This document shows positions 29,466 to 41,100 of a stretch of DNA of 64,000 nt, piece by piece (position 1 is the stretch's first letter; every line of letters starts with the position of its first letter). The translations under genes were made by a program, and so were the position numbers. Origin of the DNA: Symbiodinium natans (Eukaryota > Sar > Dinophyceae > Suessiales > Symbiodiniaceae); contig CAJNDS010001112.1 of assembly GCA_905221605.1 (NCBI GenBank), forward strand, positions 1,433,972 to 1,497,971, written 5' to 3'. The notes beneath the pieces were generated by a model, which saw only the letters and a program-made list of their open reading frames with translations, was not told the origin of the DNA and did not search any database.

Positions 29466-32400
29466 GACGTGATCGAGCAGTGCCCGACCAAGATCGACCG
29501 CCTGGGGGGGAATTATTTCTTGGCCATTGAGTTTCTTGGTAGCCCATCGGCCTTTTGCCCTATTTTGGTTCGGTGTCAAGGTTCCCCTAAACCCTAAACC
29601 CTAAACCTTAAACCCTAAACCCTAAGCCCTACACCCTAAACCCTAAACCCTACACCCTAAAACCCAACAAGGGTACCCTTATGATGGTCTGGTTGCTGGG
29701 CTACCAAGGCTTTTGACCCTGGTTGACACGGGCCAGGGATCCAAGGCAGGGCTGGGCGGTTTAGGGTTTAGGGTTTAGGGTTTAGGGTTTAGGGTTTAGG
29801 GTTTAGGGTTTAGGGTTTAGGGTTTCGGCCGTCAGGCCCTTGAGAACTTGTGACCCTGGAGGTGAACCCAGGGCTTAAAGTGCATGAAGGCGCATGCGAA
29901 ATCAAACCCATAAGCACCCCTCAACCGTAAACCCTAAACCCTACACCCTAAACCCTAAACCCGAAACCCTAAACAACCCTAAACCCTAACCGTTAAACAG
30001 GGGCGACAGCCGGTGCGGGTACGTGGCCAACACGTTGCAGCTTTCTGCTCGGGCCCGCCACGGCTGGACACGCTCATCACCGTGACGCAGACGGACCCTC
30101 TTATACCATCTTAGGGGTTTAGGGTTTAGGGTTTTAGGGTTTAGGGTTTAGGGTTTAGGGTTAGTAGAGTAGGTAACCTTTAACCTTTTTGGGTAGTATA
30201 ATCCCCTTGTAATCCCAAAGGTTAACCTTTAGTTCCCCCAGGTTACTGGACAACTAAGGATCGGACGTTCAGCCAAGACTGGCCCGGGGGGCCCGGCGTA
30301 GACACGCAGAGCCTCTCCCGAACTACCTTGAAAGCTTTTCTCTTTTTGAAGTGACTAATCTTGTGTAGGCATTCTGGTGCCCTAAACCCTAAACCCTAAA
30401 CCCTAAACCCTAAACCCTAAACCCTAAACCCTAAACCCTAAACCCTCGCAACCCTAAACCCTAAACCCTAAACCCTAAACCCTAAACCCTAAACCCTAAA
30501 CCCTAAACCCTGTCTAGGTGAAGCTGTGGCTTCAAGGTTCAAGTGCCAGACTAAGGACCTGCCCCACAACTTTTGGCGAGGGATGGCCGGAGAAGCTTCG
30601 ACAACGACTCTGGGTAGCCCAGTGGTACCCTTTACCCTTTCTTAGGGTTTAGGGTTTAGGGTTTAGGGTTTAGGGTTTAGGTTTTAGGGTTTAGGGTTTA
30701 GGGTTTAGGGCTCCTGAATTTTCAATAGGGTTACTCGGCTAGTCAGGACTGAAGGCGACCCGGTCACGCCTGAGGGAGCGGAGGGCCGACTCCCTCCTCT
30801 ACACTGCCTCTCGGCCCATGCCCCGAGGCCATCACTTCTTGAGTCTCTAAACCCTAAACCCTAAACCCTAAACCCTAAACCCTAAACCTGTAAACTCGGT
30901 AGGCCCCCTTACTGGGTTTAAGAGGATCACATTGAGGAATAGTTGTCAGAGGGCTTTAAGGGCCATCCTAGTAAAGGATGCGGTAAGGGTCTAGCTTAGT
31001 AGCCTATCAAGTCCCAGCACAAACCCTAAACCCTAAACCCTAAACTTCCCACCCCAGGTCGTGGACCTGTGTGCAGACGAGCTGGTGACGGTCACCCGTG
31101 CTTTCCTGGCTCGCCTGAGCTGGCTGGAGGAGGCCTCTCAGCAAGGGTTTAGGGTTTAGGGTTTAGGGTTCAGGCGGGTTCAGGGTTTATTTAGGGTTTA
31201 GCGTTTAGCTCTTAGGCGTCGGAGCGTTCACGAAGATTGGGTGCTCGAGGGATTTGAGTCTATTGCGGATTTGGCTCCACGGTGTGGTCCGCAATGGCGC
31301 CTGCAACATGGGTTCTGCAGGCATTTGCTTAGTAGCCGAATGAGTATGCTTGACACTTTTTGGGGGACTATTTATAATCCCCTATAGAACTTAAGTGTGC
31401 AGTTTTGGGGGGTTTATGAACTCAGCAACGAAGTTTAGGGCTTAGGCGGCTGCCCCCAGACAGGACCTGCGGACGCGGGGCGACGAGAGTCTGTTGGACC
31501 TCGGAGAAGCGGCCCGGGGAGTATGTGAAAGTTTACGACAGAGGGTTTAGGGTTTCGGGGTTTGGGGTTTAGGGTTTAGGGTTTAGGGTTTGGGGTTTAG
31601 GGTTTAGGGTTCAGAGGTCCAGGGTTTCCCCTCATAGTCAGGACCCCAATGAGGTACCCCTAATTTCGGAAACCCCCGTGTGAAGGGCTCCAAAGGATCC
31701 GGCCCCATGTCTTTCTTTGAGCAGAAAACAGGGTGTCACACAAAACCCTAAACCCTAAACCCCAAACCCTAAACCCTAAACCCTAAACCCTAAACCTTTC
31801 TTGCTCACAGCTTGATGCCAAGGTAAGCCTTGCACAACTACAGCTCGGCATCGTGACGCGCAGGCTGAGGAGCAGTCTCTGCTTGAGGGTTTAGGGTTTA
31901 GGGTTTAGGGTTTATGGTTTAGGGAAGGTTCATGGTACTTAGTAACCCAAATTATAACTCTATTGGGGCACTTGAGGGGCTTAGAAGTACAGTTATAAGT
32001 ACAGTTATAATTGGTTCATAAGTACCATGAACCTTCAAGTGTGCCCCGTACCCGGACCCCCAGACTTCTGGGGCAACAAGAGGGCTTGACCCAACCCGAA
32101 GAATGCGGGTTTAGGGTTTAGGGTTTAGGGTTTAGGGTTTAGGGTTTAGGGTTTAGGGTTTAGGGTTTCAGGCACCCTAAGGCCTGACCATAAAGTGCCA
32201 TGTCACGAACCTCAAAGAACAGAGGAGCCTGCAGCGGGTGGTGCGCCGAGCGAGCGAGTATCACGACCTGCACACGACGGGCTCGGCAGACTACTGGAAG
32301 GATCAGAAGGGTCCCAGAAAAGGGCTTAGGGTTTAGGGTTTAGGGTTTAGGGTTTAGGGTTTAGGGTTTAGGGTTTAGGGCTTCCTCAGTCCGTGCTTAA

Positions 32401-33843
32401 AAAGGGTTTAGGGCTTAGGGGCGCAAGTTGCCGTGCGCATGCCCTCTCACTTTCCGGAGGGTGGCTCTGTTAGCGTCTTCGGGATACCCAGGGGGGCTCA
32501 GGGGTTGAGGAGGGTAGACCTGCGGCGGGCATGTGGCAGAAGTTCCGAAGCTCCAAGCCCTATAAGCCACAAGCCTTAAGCCCTAAACCCTAAACCCTAA
32601 CCATAGCCCTAAACCCTAAGCCCTAAGCTTTAAGCCCTAAGCTTGCCTGGGTTTTGACTTCAAGGTTTCAGGGTTATGGGAGTTCGGATAACTTTGGGGT
32701 GTGAAGGCGTACGACTCTAGCTAAACCCCTAAATGTTGGGCAGTTCTCCCTTGTACTATCCAGTCCTGAATATCCGATAATCCCCATTAAGGACTGTTAG
32801 CATAAGGGGGAACATCCCAACCTAAACCCTAAACCCTAGACCCTAAACCCTAAACCCTAAACCCTAAACCCTAAACCCCCCTAACGTGGGCAGGACTGTG
32901 CCGACCACCTGGAGGAGGCCTACGACGATGCAATGCAGATGAAGGAGCGGGTCCGGGGTTGAAAGGTGCATTAGTTACCATAGTAGCGGAATGAGTAGTA
33001 CACTTTACACTGTTTGGGATACTGAATCCCGAATAGAACTGAAAGTGTACACTTTACTTTTTTTTTTTTTTTGTTGGGGGGGGGGGGGCCTTCTGAACTC
33101 AGCAACGCAGTTACTATTTGCTTAAAGAACCCCGCAAATAATCAAAGAGTATTCTTCCTTCTTAGGGCTATCTAGGGATTATTGTCTTTCGAGTTTGGGA
33201 GGGGTTCTTCAAGCAAGTAGTAGTTAAAACCTAAACCCTAAACCCTAATTAAACCCTAAACCCTAAACCCTAAACCCTTAAGGGTTAAGGGGTGAGACAT
33301 GATGAGACAGAGTGAGGGGCGATCCAGGCCACAGCTTTCTTTGCAAAAAAAGTCAAAAAGGGTTTAGGGTTTAGGGTTTAGGGTTAAAGGGTCTGGGGTT
33401 TAGGGTTTAGGGTTTAGGGTTTAGGGTTTAGGGTGAGATTGTAGAGTTTTGGGGCTGGGGGCCTGGAGGATAAGGGCCTCATTGGAGTTTTGAGCGACGT
33501 GAGCTTTGCCGACTGGCGTTGTGCCCGGGAGCCCTATTAAACTCGAGCCTAAACCAACATTAACACGAGCTCCTGAAAATCTCTGCATAGTTCTGATATC
33601 AACTACCCAAGATTCTAAGACAGGAGCCCTAAACCCACACACCCTCAGCCCTAAACCCAAAAAAAAGGACTCCCCATTAAGTCTGCCAGGAGCGGTGCGA
33701 CGCGCTGAAGGCGGCGCACGAGCGCCTCGCAGACTTTTTTGTTTTTTAGAGTTTTGGGTTTGGGGTTTTGGGGTTTGGGATTATAGGGCAATTACGCTCA
33801 CGCACGCGCACATACGCGCGTGCGCTCTGTCTCAGACACACAT

Positions 33844-33878
<35 letters not shown>

Positions 33879-35692
33879 ACCCTGAGCCCCAAGCTCAGGC
33901 ACAGGCTTTACATAGCCAGCTCCCTACACTTGCATGACATACAAAATGCAATTACATGTATGTATGCTGTATATGGTCTCTAGACATATGGACGCACGCG
34001 CACACACGTGCTCACGCATAAACGCAATGCACGCATTCACGCCCGCGCGGGTACACGCATGTAACATGAGGGTTCGGCTGCCCCCCTCCCCCCAATTGAT
34101 ACCTCCCCCCAATGGTTCCCTCCCCCCCCCCCCCCCCCCCCCCGTGGTGTGGTTGGGGGTCGGGGTTAGGGTTTCGGGTTAAGGTTTAGGGTCTAAGGTT
34201 TAAGGTTTATAGGGTTTAGGGGAGGTGGGGTTTATGATTTTTTGTTTTGGGGGCCGAGAACCGCTATCATATGTAATACCAGCTTGTTTACATCAGTATA
34301 ATCTAACAGTCCTTAACAGGGATGGGTTACTATAATTCCTATCAAGGGGCTGTTAGTCTAAGGGCGAACATCCCAAATCAGTAGAACTAATCCTAAACCC
34401 TAAACCCTAAACCCTGAGCCCGAAACCCTAAACCCTAAACCCTACTTTGCTCCAAGGCGAGCTGTGGAGCGAGGGCAGGCATTGGAGATGCAGTGTCGCA
34501 ATGATGAGGCCGCTGGGCAGGCGCGCGCCGGCACCCTGAACTTGGGTTTAAGGTTTAGGGTTTAGGGTTTAGGGTTTAGGGTTTCGGGTTGAATAGTGCC
34601 TTAATAGGGATTAAGGTACCCCCCCCCCCCCCCTATTATCAAGGGGAACATCCCAACTCTGAACCCTCCTGTTCATTTTGGCTTTGGTTGCAATGAGTCT
34701 GTAGTTGAACTCAAGATAAACTCTAAACCCTACCCCGACACTGCTATGGGCATGTGAAGGCTGAAAAGCTGAACTCCATGCTATTCTTTTTGACAGCGGC
34801 GACCACGCTATTTACTCCGGTCCAGTTCATGCCGCTTGTTGACATGGGGGGGGGGGGGGGGTCCCAAATGGGTATTTCCAATAATCGGGGGTGTCACCCC
34901 AAAATAGTAGATGTCTGAAATATCCCTTATTATGCGAACCCCCTCAATGGGTACCCCTTTGATAGGGAAACCCCAAATAATGTGCCCATACCCTAAACCG
35001 AAAGAAGGATCAAGCGGTAGTAGACCCAGAGCCGGACTCGTTGGGGACAAGCCCTACCTGTTTCCTGGAAAGATACAAAGTGCCCCAAATCCACAGATTT
35101 TGCAACTGGGTTCAGGGTTTAGGGTTCAGGGGTCAGCCACCGCACCCAGCCTGGCAAGAGAAGAAGTCCCAGATGCAACAAAACAAAGGGTTCAGGGTGT
35201 ACCCCGAAGCCAGGGAGTAGGATATCGGGCCCAGTGTGCAGATCGCAGCAACTCAGCTGCCTCAGCTGCCTTGTGGCTGGGTATGCATGCTCTTATGGGG
35301 GCAGCGTGTACGTATGTCCTTGATGCAACAAAGAGAGGTTGCAACGTGTAAGGTCCTCAGTGTACGGCATGAACTTCGTGGACGTGGAGGGCATCCCAAC
35401 CATTCCTGAGCTGCTCCGGCCACATGGCTACCATCACTTCTGGATCGGGGTCACGGCCCCTTAGTAGCTGAAGGAGTACACTTTTTTACCACTTTTTTGG
35501 GATGCAATGATCTTTTAGAGAACTGAAAGTGTACACTTTTTTGGGGGGCTTATGAACTCAGCAACTAAGGCCTACTTTGCCGTGGCCTTTGTCTGCGCCT
35601 TCTGGCTGTACCAGCGCCTGCAGCACAAGTCTCGAAAGCAGATCTGGAAGAAGGTCTCACTCCCTACCTGCTGTTGCTGCTGCCCTCGGTGA
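29466..35692 (+). CDS. CorA-like Mg2+ transporter, at least 12 exons, N-terminus incomplete
   Basis: Spliced by eye, with every junction except the first in phase. Exons: 29466-about 29540 (candidate; KIDRLGGNYFLAIEF), 30001-30089, 30556-30605, 30747-30805, 31058-31129, 31464-31540, 32225-32300, 32894-32944, 33690-33721, 34457-34520, 34760-34830, 35353-35455, 35570-35692 (TGA). The product reads as the CorA stalk (TLITVTQ, RRADSLLYTVVDLCADEL, a long charged helix), then transmembrane helix 1 (LNSMLFFLTAATTLFTPVQF), the diagnostic VYGMNF loop, a P-E-L-x6-G-Y segment and transmembrane helix 2 (AYFAVAFVCAFWLY), ending in a basic tail and CCCCC, a possible palmitoylation site. Donors are mostly GC or GA, acceptors AG. 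CorA proteins are homopentameric divalent-cation channels; organelle versus plasma membrane cannot be told. Introns carry telomeric tracts and families C, D, G, H, I and J. Confidence 0.85.
29584..29662. repeat. CCCTAAA tract in CorA-like gene region
   Basis: Contains CCCTACA units. Confidence 0.9.
29668..29712. mobile_element. Family G half element next to a telomeric tract
   Basis: AAGGGTACCCTTATGATGGT...GGGCTACCAAGG, preceded by CCCTAAAACCCAAC. Confidence 0.55.
29758..29826. repeat. TTTAGGG tract in CorA-like gene region
   Basis: Nearly ten exact units. Confidence 0.95.
30163..30260. mobile_element. Family H element in a CorA-like gene intron
   Basis: TAGGTAACCTTTAACCTTTT...GGTTAACCTTTAGTTCCCCC...TTACTGGACAACTAAGG. 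Confidence 0.7.
30381..30511. repeat. CCCTAAA tract in a CorA-like gene intron
   Basis: Two blocks joined by CCCTCGCAA; 45 bases before the exon at 30556. Confidence 0.95.
30608..30640. mobile_element. Family G half element truncated by TTTAGGG
   Basis: GGTAGCCCAGTGGTACCCTT and CCCTTTC run straight into a telomeric tract inside a CorA-like gene intron. Confidence 0.6.
30643..30711. repeat. TTTAGGG tract in a CorA-like gene intron
   Basis: Begins inside a truncated family G element; the whole intron is about 141 bp. Confidence 0.95.
30893..30995. mobile_element. Family J element in a CorA-like gene intron
   Basis: TCAGAGGGCTTTAAGGGCCA-TCCTAGTAAAGG matches the right half of the 16785 and 36485 copies. 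Confidence 0.5.
31328..31433. mobile_element. Family D element in a CorA-like gene intron
   Basis: CTTAGTAGCCGAATGAGTAT...CTCAGCAACGAAG, just upstream of the 31464 exon. Confidence 0.75.
31924..32040. mobile_element. Family I long foldback element in a CorA-like gene intron
   Basis: GAAGGTTCATGGTACTTAGT...AAGTACCATGAACCTTC, arms of about 40 bases containing AGTTATAAGTACAGTTATAA. Confidence 0.75.
32106..32171. repeat. TTTAGGG tract in a CorA-like gene intron
   Basis: Just upstream of the 32225 exon. Confidence 0.95.
32325..32382. repeat. TTTAGGG tract in a CorA-like gene intron
   Basis: Just downstream of the 32225-32300 exon. Confidence 0.95.
32736..32820. mobile_element. Family A element in a CorA-like gene intron
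   Basis: The left arm has drifted (TTGGGCAGTTCTCCCTTGTA); the right arm is typical (AAGGGGGAACATCCCAA). Confidence 0.65.
32979..33110. mobile_element. Family D element with T/G-run expansion
   Basis: CATAGTAGCGGAATGAGTAG...CTCAGCAACGCAG; a run of T then G about 30 bases long has grown near its right end. Confidence 0.7.
33112..33223. mobile_element. Family C element in a CorA-like gene intron
   Basis: TTACTATTTGCTTAAAGAAC...GGGTTCTTCAAGCAAGTAG, directly after a family D copy. Confidence 0.7.
33846..33875. repeat. (CT)n microsatellite
   Basis: About fifteen CT units in a CorA-like gene intron, followed by ACGCAC-type alternations to 34060. Confidence 0.9.
34295..34376. mobile_element. Family A element, left end truncated
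   Basis: Starts inside the left arm (ATAATCTAACAGTCCTTAAC) and ends AAGGGCGAACATCCCAA; lies upstream of the 34457 exon. Confidence 0.6.
34590..34656. mobile_element. Family A remnant fused to a telomeric tract
   Basis: A TTTAGGG run gives way to TGCCTTAATAGGGATTAAGG, a C-run and AAGGGGAACATCCCAA. Confidence 0.55.
35456..35569 (+). other. 114-bp GC-AG intron made of one family D foldback element
   Basis: Lies between the CorA exon ending FWIGVT and the exon beginning AYFAVAF. The element (CTTAGTAGCTGA...CAGCAACTAAG) fills all but about four bases. GCC stands at both edges: the first copy supplies the GC donor, and the second follows the AG at the element's own end. Confidence 0.8.
35460..35569. 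mobile_element. Family D element forming a CorA-like gene intron
   Basis: CTTAGTAGCTGAAGGAGTAC...CTCAGCAACTAAG. Confidence 0.8.
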
Positions 35693-35704
35693 ATAGAGTT
35701 TCGA

Positions 35705-35779
35705 GGGTTTAGGGTTTAGGGTTTAGGGTTTAGGGTTTAGGGTTTAGGGTTTAGGGTTTAGGGTTTAGGGTTTAGGGTG
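35705..35779. repeat. TTTAGGG tract after the CorA-like stop codon
   Basis: Starts 13 bases after the TGA, so it would lie in the 3' UTR. Confidence 0.95.
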
Positions 35780-36484
35780 TCTTTGCGCAACAGGAGAGAG
35801 GTGTCTCGTTCTATCATCGGGCGCCCCGCTTAGGCGCGGTGTGCAACTGCTTGTACAGGCCGCGCACAGCCGAAAGCGGCAGCTGAGTTGTGGCTTGCTC
35901 TTTGGTGCCTTGCGGTCTGAAGATCCAAAGCACCCAGGCAAGCCGTAGTCGTCAGACTGCCACGACGATTTTCCGCCCGAAAAGGTTGCCAAAGCCAAAG
36001 CAAGAAGTCCTGCTGCGTGCTCCCATGATATTGTTGGATTGGTATATTCTTATTTTGTTGGATGATTGCTATTATTTGGAAACTTTCTTTTGTTATTAGT
36101 AGTATGACATCATCGAAATCGCTAGTTATCAGTCCACCGGCCTGGGAACCCAGGTGCTGGATCCCCTTGCATAGTGCCGGAGGCTGTGGATTAGTAAGGA
36201 CATATTAAATCTAAGCCTTCAGCCTAACCTCTAAACACACCCTCTATTCGGCTGCAAAGGCGCATGTAGGGCCAATGCAGGGTTCATCAGCTTTGGTTTG
36301 GGAACATGATCACTGAAGCCTGTAACCCTACCCTAAACCCTACACCCTAACCCCCTAAACCCGAAACCCTAAACCCTAAACCCGCACTTTCACGAACGCC
36401 AGGGGATGGCAGCACTGATGGAAGTGGCTTCTACAGCTTCGCCTCCTCAAAGGCCACTGACCCTTCCTCAACTAATCTAGGTAC

Positions 36485-36610
36485 GCCCTTGGGGGTTTAA
36501 AAGGGGTCTATTCAGGATTAAAAGGGTTCTGTTCAGGTTTAAAAGGGTTCTACTCAGGAATGTTTTTCAGAAGGGCTTCAAGTTTTCAGGGCCATCCTAG
36601 TAATATGAAG
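36485..36610. mobile_element. Family J element with triplicated internal block
   Basis: TTTAAAAGGGGTCTATTCAG, TTAAAAGGGTTCTGTTCAG and TTTAAAAGGGTTCTACTCAG stand in tandem before the shared right end CAGGGCCATCCTAGTAAT. Confidence 0.55.
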
Positions 36611-37251
36611 AGACCCTCCATCTAGAGGATCTAGGCTCCTTGCGGTTGCAAGCCTCTAGGGCACGTAGAGAGAGCTCCGGAGACCTCAGCGTAATACATG
36701 CGTGTATATGTATAGGTCTACCGCACGTGCATGTATTCATGCGGCCTGCAAAAGTCCGCAGCCCAGGAGAATAAGATGTATATCTTTCGGGGGCGGGAGT
36801 ATCATGGGTTCCCCGACTCCGCCCCTCGATTATACTACCCGCCTAGCTAGGTTCCCCTCCCCATTATTCCGGCTGCTCATTTAAGAGGGGAACCTAGGGG
36901 GGTTTAGGGTTTAGGGTTTAGGGTAGCCCATGCCGAACGGGACCCTAAACCTCTACGCCCTGACAATCCTTCTATCTATGCAAGCCCTATATAGACCCTA
37001 CAAAAGCCCTGTACAAGCTCTACAACACCTAGAAGCCTGTAAACCCCCTAACGCCAGCCTGTAAGCCCTATAACAGCCTCCATAGAGAGCCCTTATTCAG
37101 CCCGAAAAGCCCTAAGCTCCAACCCCTAGACCGCAAACCCTAGCCCCAGCCATATGGCCCAAACCCAAAACCCTAAACCCGAAACCCTACCAACAAAAAG
37201 CCCTACCCCCTAAACCCAAAACCCTGAGCCCTGAACCCGAAACCCTGAACC

Positions 37252-37389
37252 CTGAACCCTGCACCCTGAACCCCGAACCCTAAACCCTAAACCCTAAACC
37301 CTAAACCCTAAACCCTAAACCCTAAACCCTAAACCCTAAACCCTAAACCCTAAACCCTAAACCCTAAACCCTAAACCCTAAACCCTAAG
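37252..37389. repeat. CCCTAAA tract
   Basis: About 17 exact units following degenerate CCCTGAA units. Confidence 0.95.
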
Positions 37390-37741
37390 CAAGCCTAAGG
37401 GTGACGGTGGGTTGACAGGCCATGGTCTCCTCCACCGTGCAGAAGCCGCTGCCAGGGCCGGAGCGCGAGGCGCGGAGTGGGGTTGTGGAATTTAGGGCTC
37501 GGGTTCTAGGGTTTAGGGCTAGGGTTTGGGGGTTTAGGGTTTAGGGTTTAGGGCTAGGGTTTAGGGTTTAGGGTTTAGGCTTTGGGGTTGGGTTTAAGGT
37601 TTGGGGGAGAAGGTTTTGGAGTTTAGGGTTCATAGGGTTCATGCTAGAAGGGTGCAGGGTTTTCGGCCGCTTGCGCCTCCCAGGCATTTCACCAAGCCAA
37701 GGACAGGAAACGGTTTTTTGGGGGGTTTGGGCTGGGATGTT

Positions 37742-37832
37742 CCCCCTTAGACTAACCGCCCTTAACAGGGAAAATCGTACCCCCTGTTAGAATCCCTATT
37801 TAGGACTGTTAGTGTAAGGGGGAACATCCCAA
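37742..37832. mobile_element. Family A element with near-perfect 8-bp duplication
   Basis: CTGGGATGTTCCCCCTTAGA...AAGGGGGAACATCCCAA, flanked by GGTTTGGG and GGTTTGGA. Confidence 0.75.
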
Positions 37833-38169
37833 GGTTTGGAGCTTAGATTAGGTCAAGGGTGAGGGTTCGGAGTTTGGCGGGGCCTTGTGCCGCCAAAAGT
37901 GAAAGACCAGGAGGAGCTGGAGGCTCGAAACGGCTTAGCCGTCAAGGGTTCTTGGTGGAGGGTTCGGTTTTGCCCTGAGGAGTTCGCGCCGAGAAGCCTG
38001 TAGGAACAAGGCAGTGGGACATGTTAGGGCTTCCTTCGGGGATGTCGCTCACACAGTTTTTCCCTGAGCCCAGAAGCTGCGAGTTCAAATTGGGCTCATC
38101 GTCTCCGATGTCCTTCACTGATGTCGCTTTGGGGACTTAAGCTGGCTTTGTCAACCAGCTCATTGCCAG

Positions 38170-41100
38170 GTTCTGCCCATAGATGAGCACCGCGACGAAA
38201 TTGTGCGCACCATTCGGGAGCGCTGCTCTGAGGATGCTGTGCCCAGGGGAGAACAAAACTGGGTCGGAATAACTACCAGTAGTATTCCCTTATGGTCCCT
38301 GTATAAATATACTCTAATGACCCCACCAAAACCCAATTCTAATTCTGAAGGCCCCTATATAAGAGTGAGTCTGCTGGACGGAGGCTCCGGCTTTGTTTGC
38401 AAGAGCCTTCGTCGGCTTATGCAAGACTTGGGCCTTTTCTTGCCTGCTCACAGGGGAAAATCCCATGCTGGTGTTGGTCTGGCTCTATACACATTGGCAA
38501 GAACCGGCGTTCCTTGCTTCCCGCAAAGCCAACGATCTTCAACTTGAGGAAAGTAGCCGCCCTAAACCCTAAACCCTACACCCTAAACCCTAAACAGTCT
38601 TAGTAGGTACACTCCGCCAAGGCGCCGCGTCACCTGCATCCAGGGCGAGACAGGCTGTGGCAAAAGCAGCCGAGTTCCGCAGTATGCCTGGCAACCCAGT
38701 CCGGGTGGCAAGCCTATGCGCTGGTCCCGAAGCCCTAAAACCCTTAAAACCCCAAGCGCTTGAAACGCTACAAACCCTAAGCCCTAAAGACCCTAAAAAC
38801 CCGAAAAGCCCTATAAGCCCTCCACACCCGAGACGTTTCCGAAGTGCAATCCATTGGGACTCGCGGCTCCAACGCGTGTTTAGGGTTTAGGGTTTAGAGT
38901 CGAGAAAGGGTGTAGCACTTGGGTAAGAGTTGTGGGCGCAGGGTTTTAGGTAGTTTGGGGAACCTTTGGTTTCCGATGTTTGAAGGCCTCGCGCCCGCGC
39001 GTAGAAGGGGTCTAGAGAGCTTCTGAGGCGAACCCCACACCCTTGTGCGCGTTTTGGGGGGGTTGTCCGGGGTCGGTCCGGGGTCCCGAAGACCAAGCCC
39101 CTTGCCCCAGCCAAGTCTTGCTGTCGTTTAGTGATGGACCTAGGGGCTGGGTAGGTAACCTTTAACTTTTTTGGTTATATAGAATCTTAACTTTTTTTGG
39201 CTAGGGCAAGGGAACGAAGGACCTGGGATGAACACGGAAATAGGCTCTGATCACCGCATTGCTTTTGTCAGTTTCTGTCCCTGCTTTTTCGGAGAACTGT
39301 TACCCAGATCTCCCAAAACCCTTCAATTCAGGAATATACCCTAATTCATAATAAGGATTCTTTGCATAAATTCGGGTATATTCCTTGACTAAGAGGGGTT
39401 TCGGAGGATCTGGGTAGAAGGTCTACCACCTCTGCCGGCAGCCACCCAAGCGCCCCGGCGATCCGGAGCGCCTCATAGCCGGGCAGCTTAGCATGACGTC
39501 GCCAAAAAGGGTTTAGGGTTTAGGGTTTAGGGTCTAGGGTTTGGGGTAAGTACATGTTCCCTTGGTATGGGCCCCTAACTGGGGACCCCTTATCTACCCC
39601 GTAACAAACCTCAGAAAGTGCCAGGGCCCACACCTCAGAACTCTTGAGAGAAGGTAATTGGGACCGTATGAAGGGACCAGTAGCTGCCCTTATGACATAG
39701 GGTTTGGGATCCCTAGCCCTAAACCCTAAACCCTAAACCCTAAACCCTAAACCCTAAACCCTAAACCCTAAACCCTAAACCCTAAACCCTAAACCCTAAA
39801 CCCTAAACCCTAAACCCTAAACCCTAAACCCTAAGCAGCTCACTCGGAGCTTGCCTTGCTTCTTCTTTGTAATAAATGCGGGGCAGTTCGGTCCGACATA
39901 GATAGGTGTATCCCCCCCAAATTGAGGGGCTCTGCCCCCCAAAACTGCCACGATCCTATCATCTTCATTCTCGGAACTCCCACAAGGGACACCTCAAAAT
40001 CATTGTGTTGGGGAGGCCCCCGGCGCATTTTCTCAACTTTTTAGAACGTTTCTGATTGGCATGTTCCCCCTTATGCTGCCAATCCTTAATAGGGATTCTA
40101 ATAGGGGGTACTACATTCCTTGTGAAGGACTGTTCCAGTATAGGGTGAGACATCCCAAGTTTTCAGAGTTTGCGCGCTCTTTTCGGGGGAATCAGGGCTG
40201 CAAACCCGAGATGCGCTGCCCTAAGCCCCTCTAAAACCCTCCAAAAACCCGGGCGCCCGCGAGGTCTGCACGCAGCCTCGCCGTTTGTCGGCCATCTCCC
40301 TGGCACAGCTCCCCGGCCGCGATTCGATGCGGCGGGTTTGGGGTTTCGGGTTTGGGGCTTGAGATGGCGGGGTCAACTGGTAATGGTCCCTATTAAGGAC
40401 CGTTAGAAAAAGGGGGAACATCCCAATATGCTTGTGCTTAACCCGAAGGAGTCTGGCAGAATGCAAGATCCCTCAAAGGGACCCCTAAACCCTAAACCCT
40501 AAACCCAAGAGCATCTGTGGGGCTGTGGCCCAGGCGTGTGGCCAAAGAGATGGGCCCGGTTGCTCGGGGCGTCCGCAGGTCATCTGCGGCGCTGCGCTTT
40601 TCGTGTTTCCAGGCTGGGATGTTCCCCCTTATACTAGAACAGTCCTTAATAAGGATGATAGCACCCACTATTATAGCCCTTTTTAAGGACTGTTAGTATT
40701 AATTAGTAGAAGGGGGAACATCTCAATTTCCAGGTCTTCGTTGAGATGACGGTTGGCTTACTTAGTAGTTGAGTGAGTACACTTGACACTTTTTGGGATA
40801 CTAGAATCTCCTCTAGAACCGAAAGAGTACACTTTCTTGGGGGCTTTTGACCTCAGCAACTAAGTTTAGGGTTCAGGGATTAGGCTTGAAGTGCTAGGCG
40901 AAGTCTCCTGGAGACTAAACCCCTAAACCCCTGAACCCTAGACGATGTTCCGCTGACTCTATTGCTGGTTCTTCGGTCGGGTTTAGGGTTTAGGGTTTAG
41001 GGTTTAGGGTTTAGGGTTCGCATCAGACCCAAGGTGAGTCAAGCGTCGGTGGCCTCGTCGGCTTCCGCATCGCAGGCTTCGGCCATGGCGGCGGTTTAGG

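Larger units (their letters stand above)
35693..38169. other. Spacer between the CorA-like and helicase genes
   Basis: Contains a telomeric tract (35705-35778), a family J copy (36485-36610), a long CCCTAAA tract (37250-37388), degraded heptamers (36950-37250 and 37500-37640), one family A copy (37742-37832) and unassigned unique sequence. A helicase first exon or promoter should lie here but I cannot identify it. No ORF is persuasive. Confidence 0.5.

Noticed and set aside
29358-29579. Minus-strand frame with TKKLNGQEIIPPQAVDLG
   Set aside because: Coding-like by eye, but the opposite strand carries a CorA-type N-terminal segment (KIDRLGGNYFLAIEF) in line with the downstream exons.
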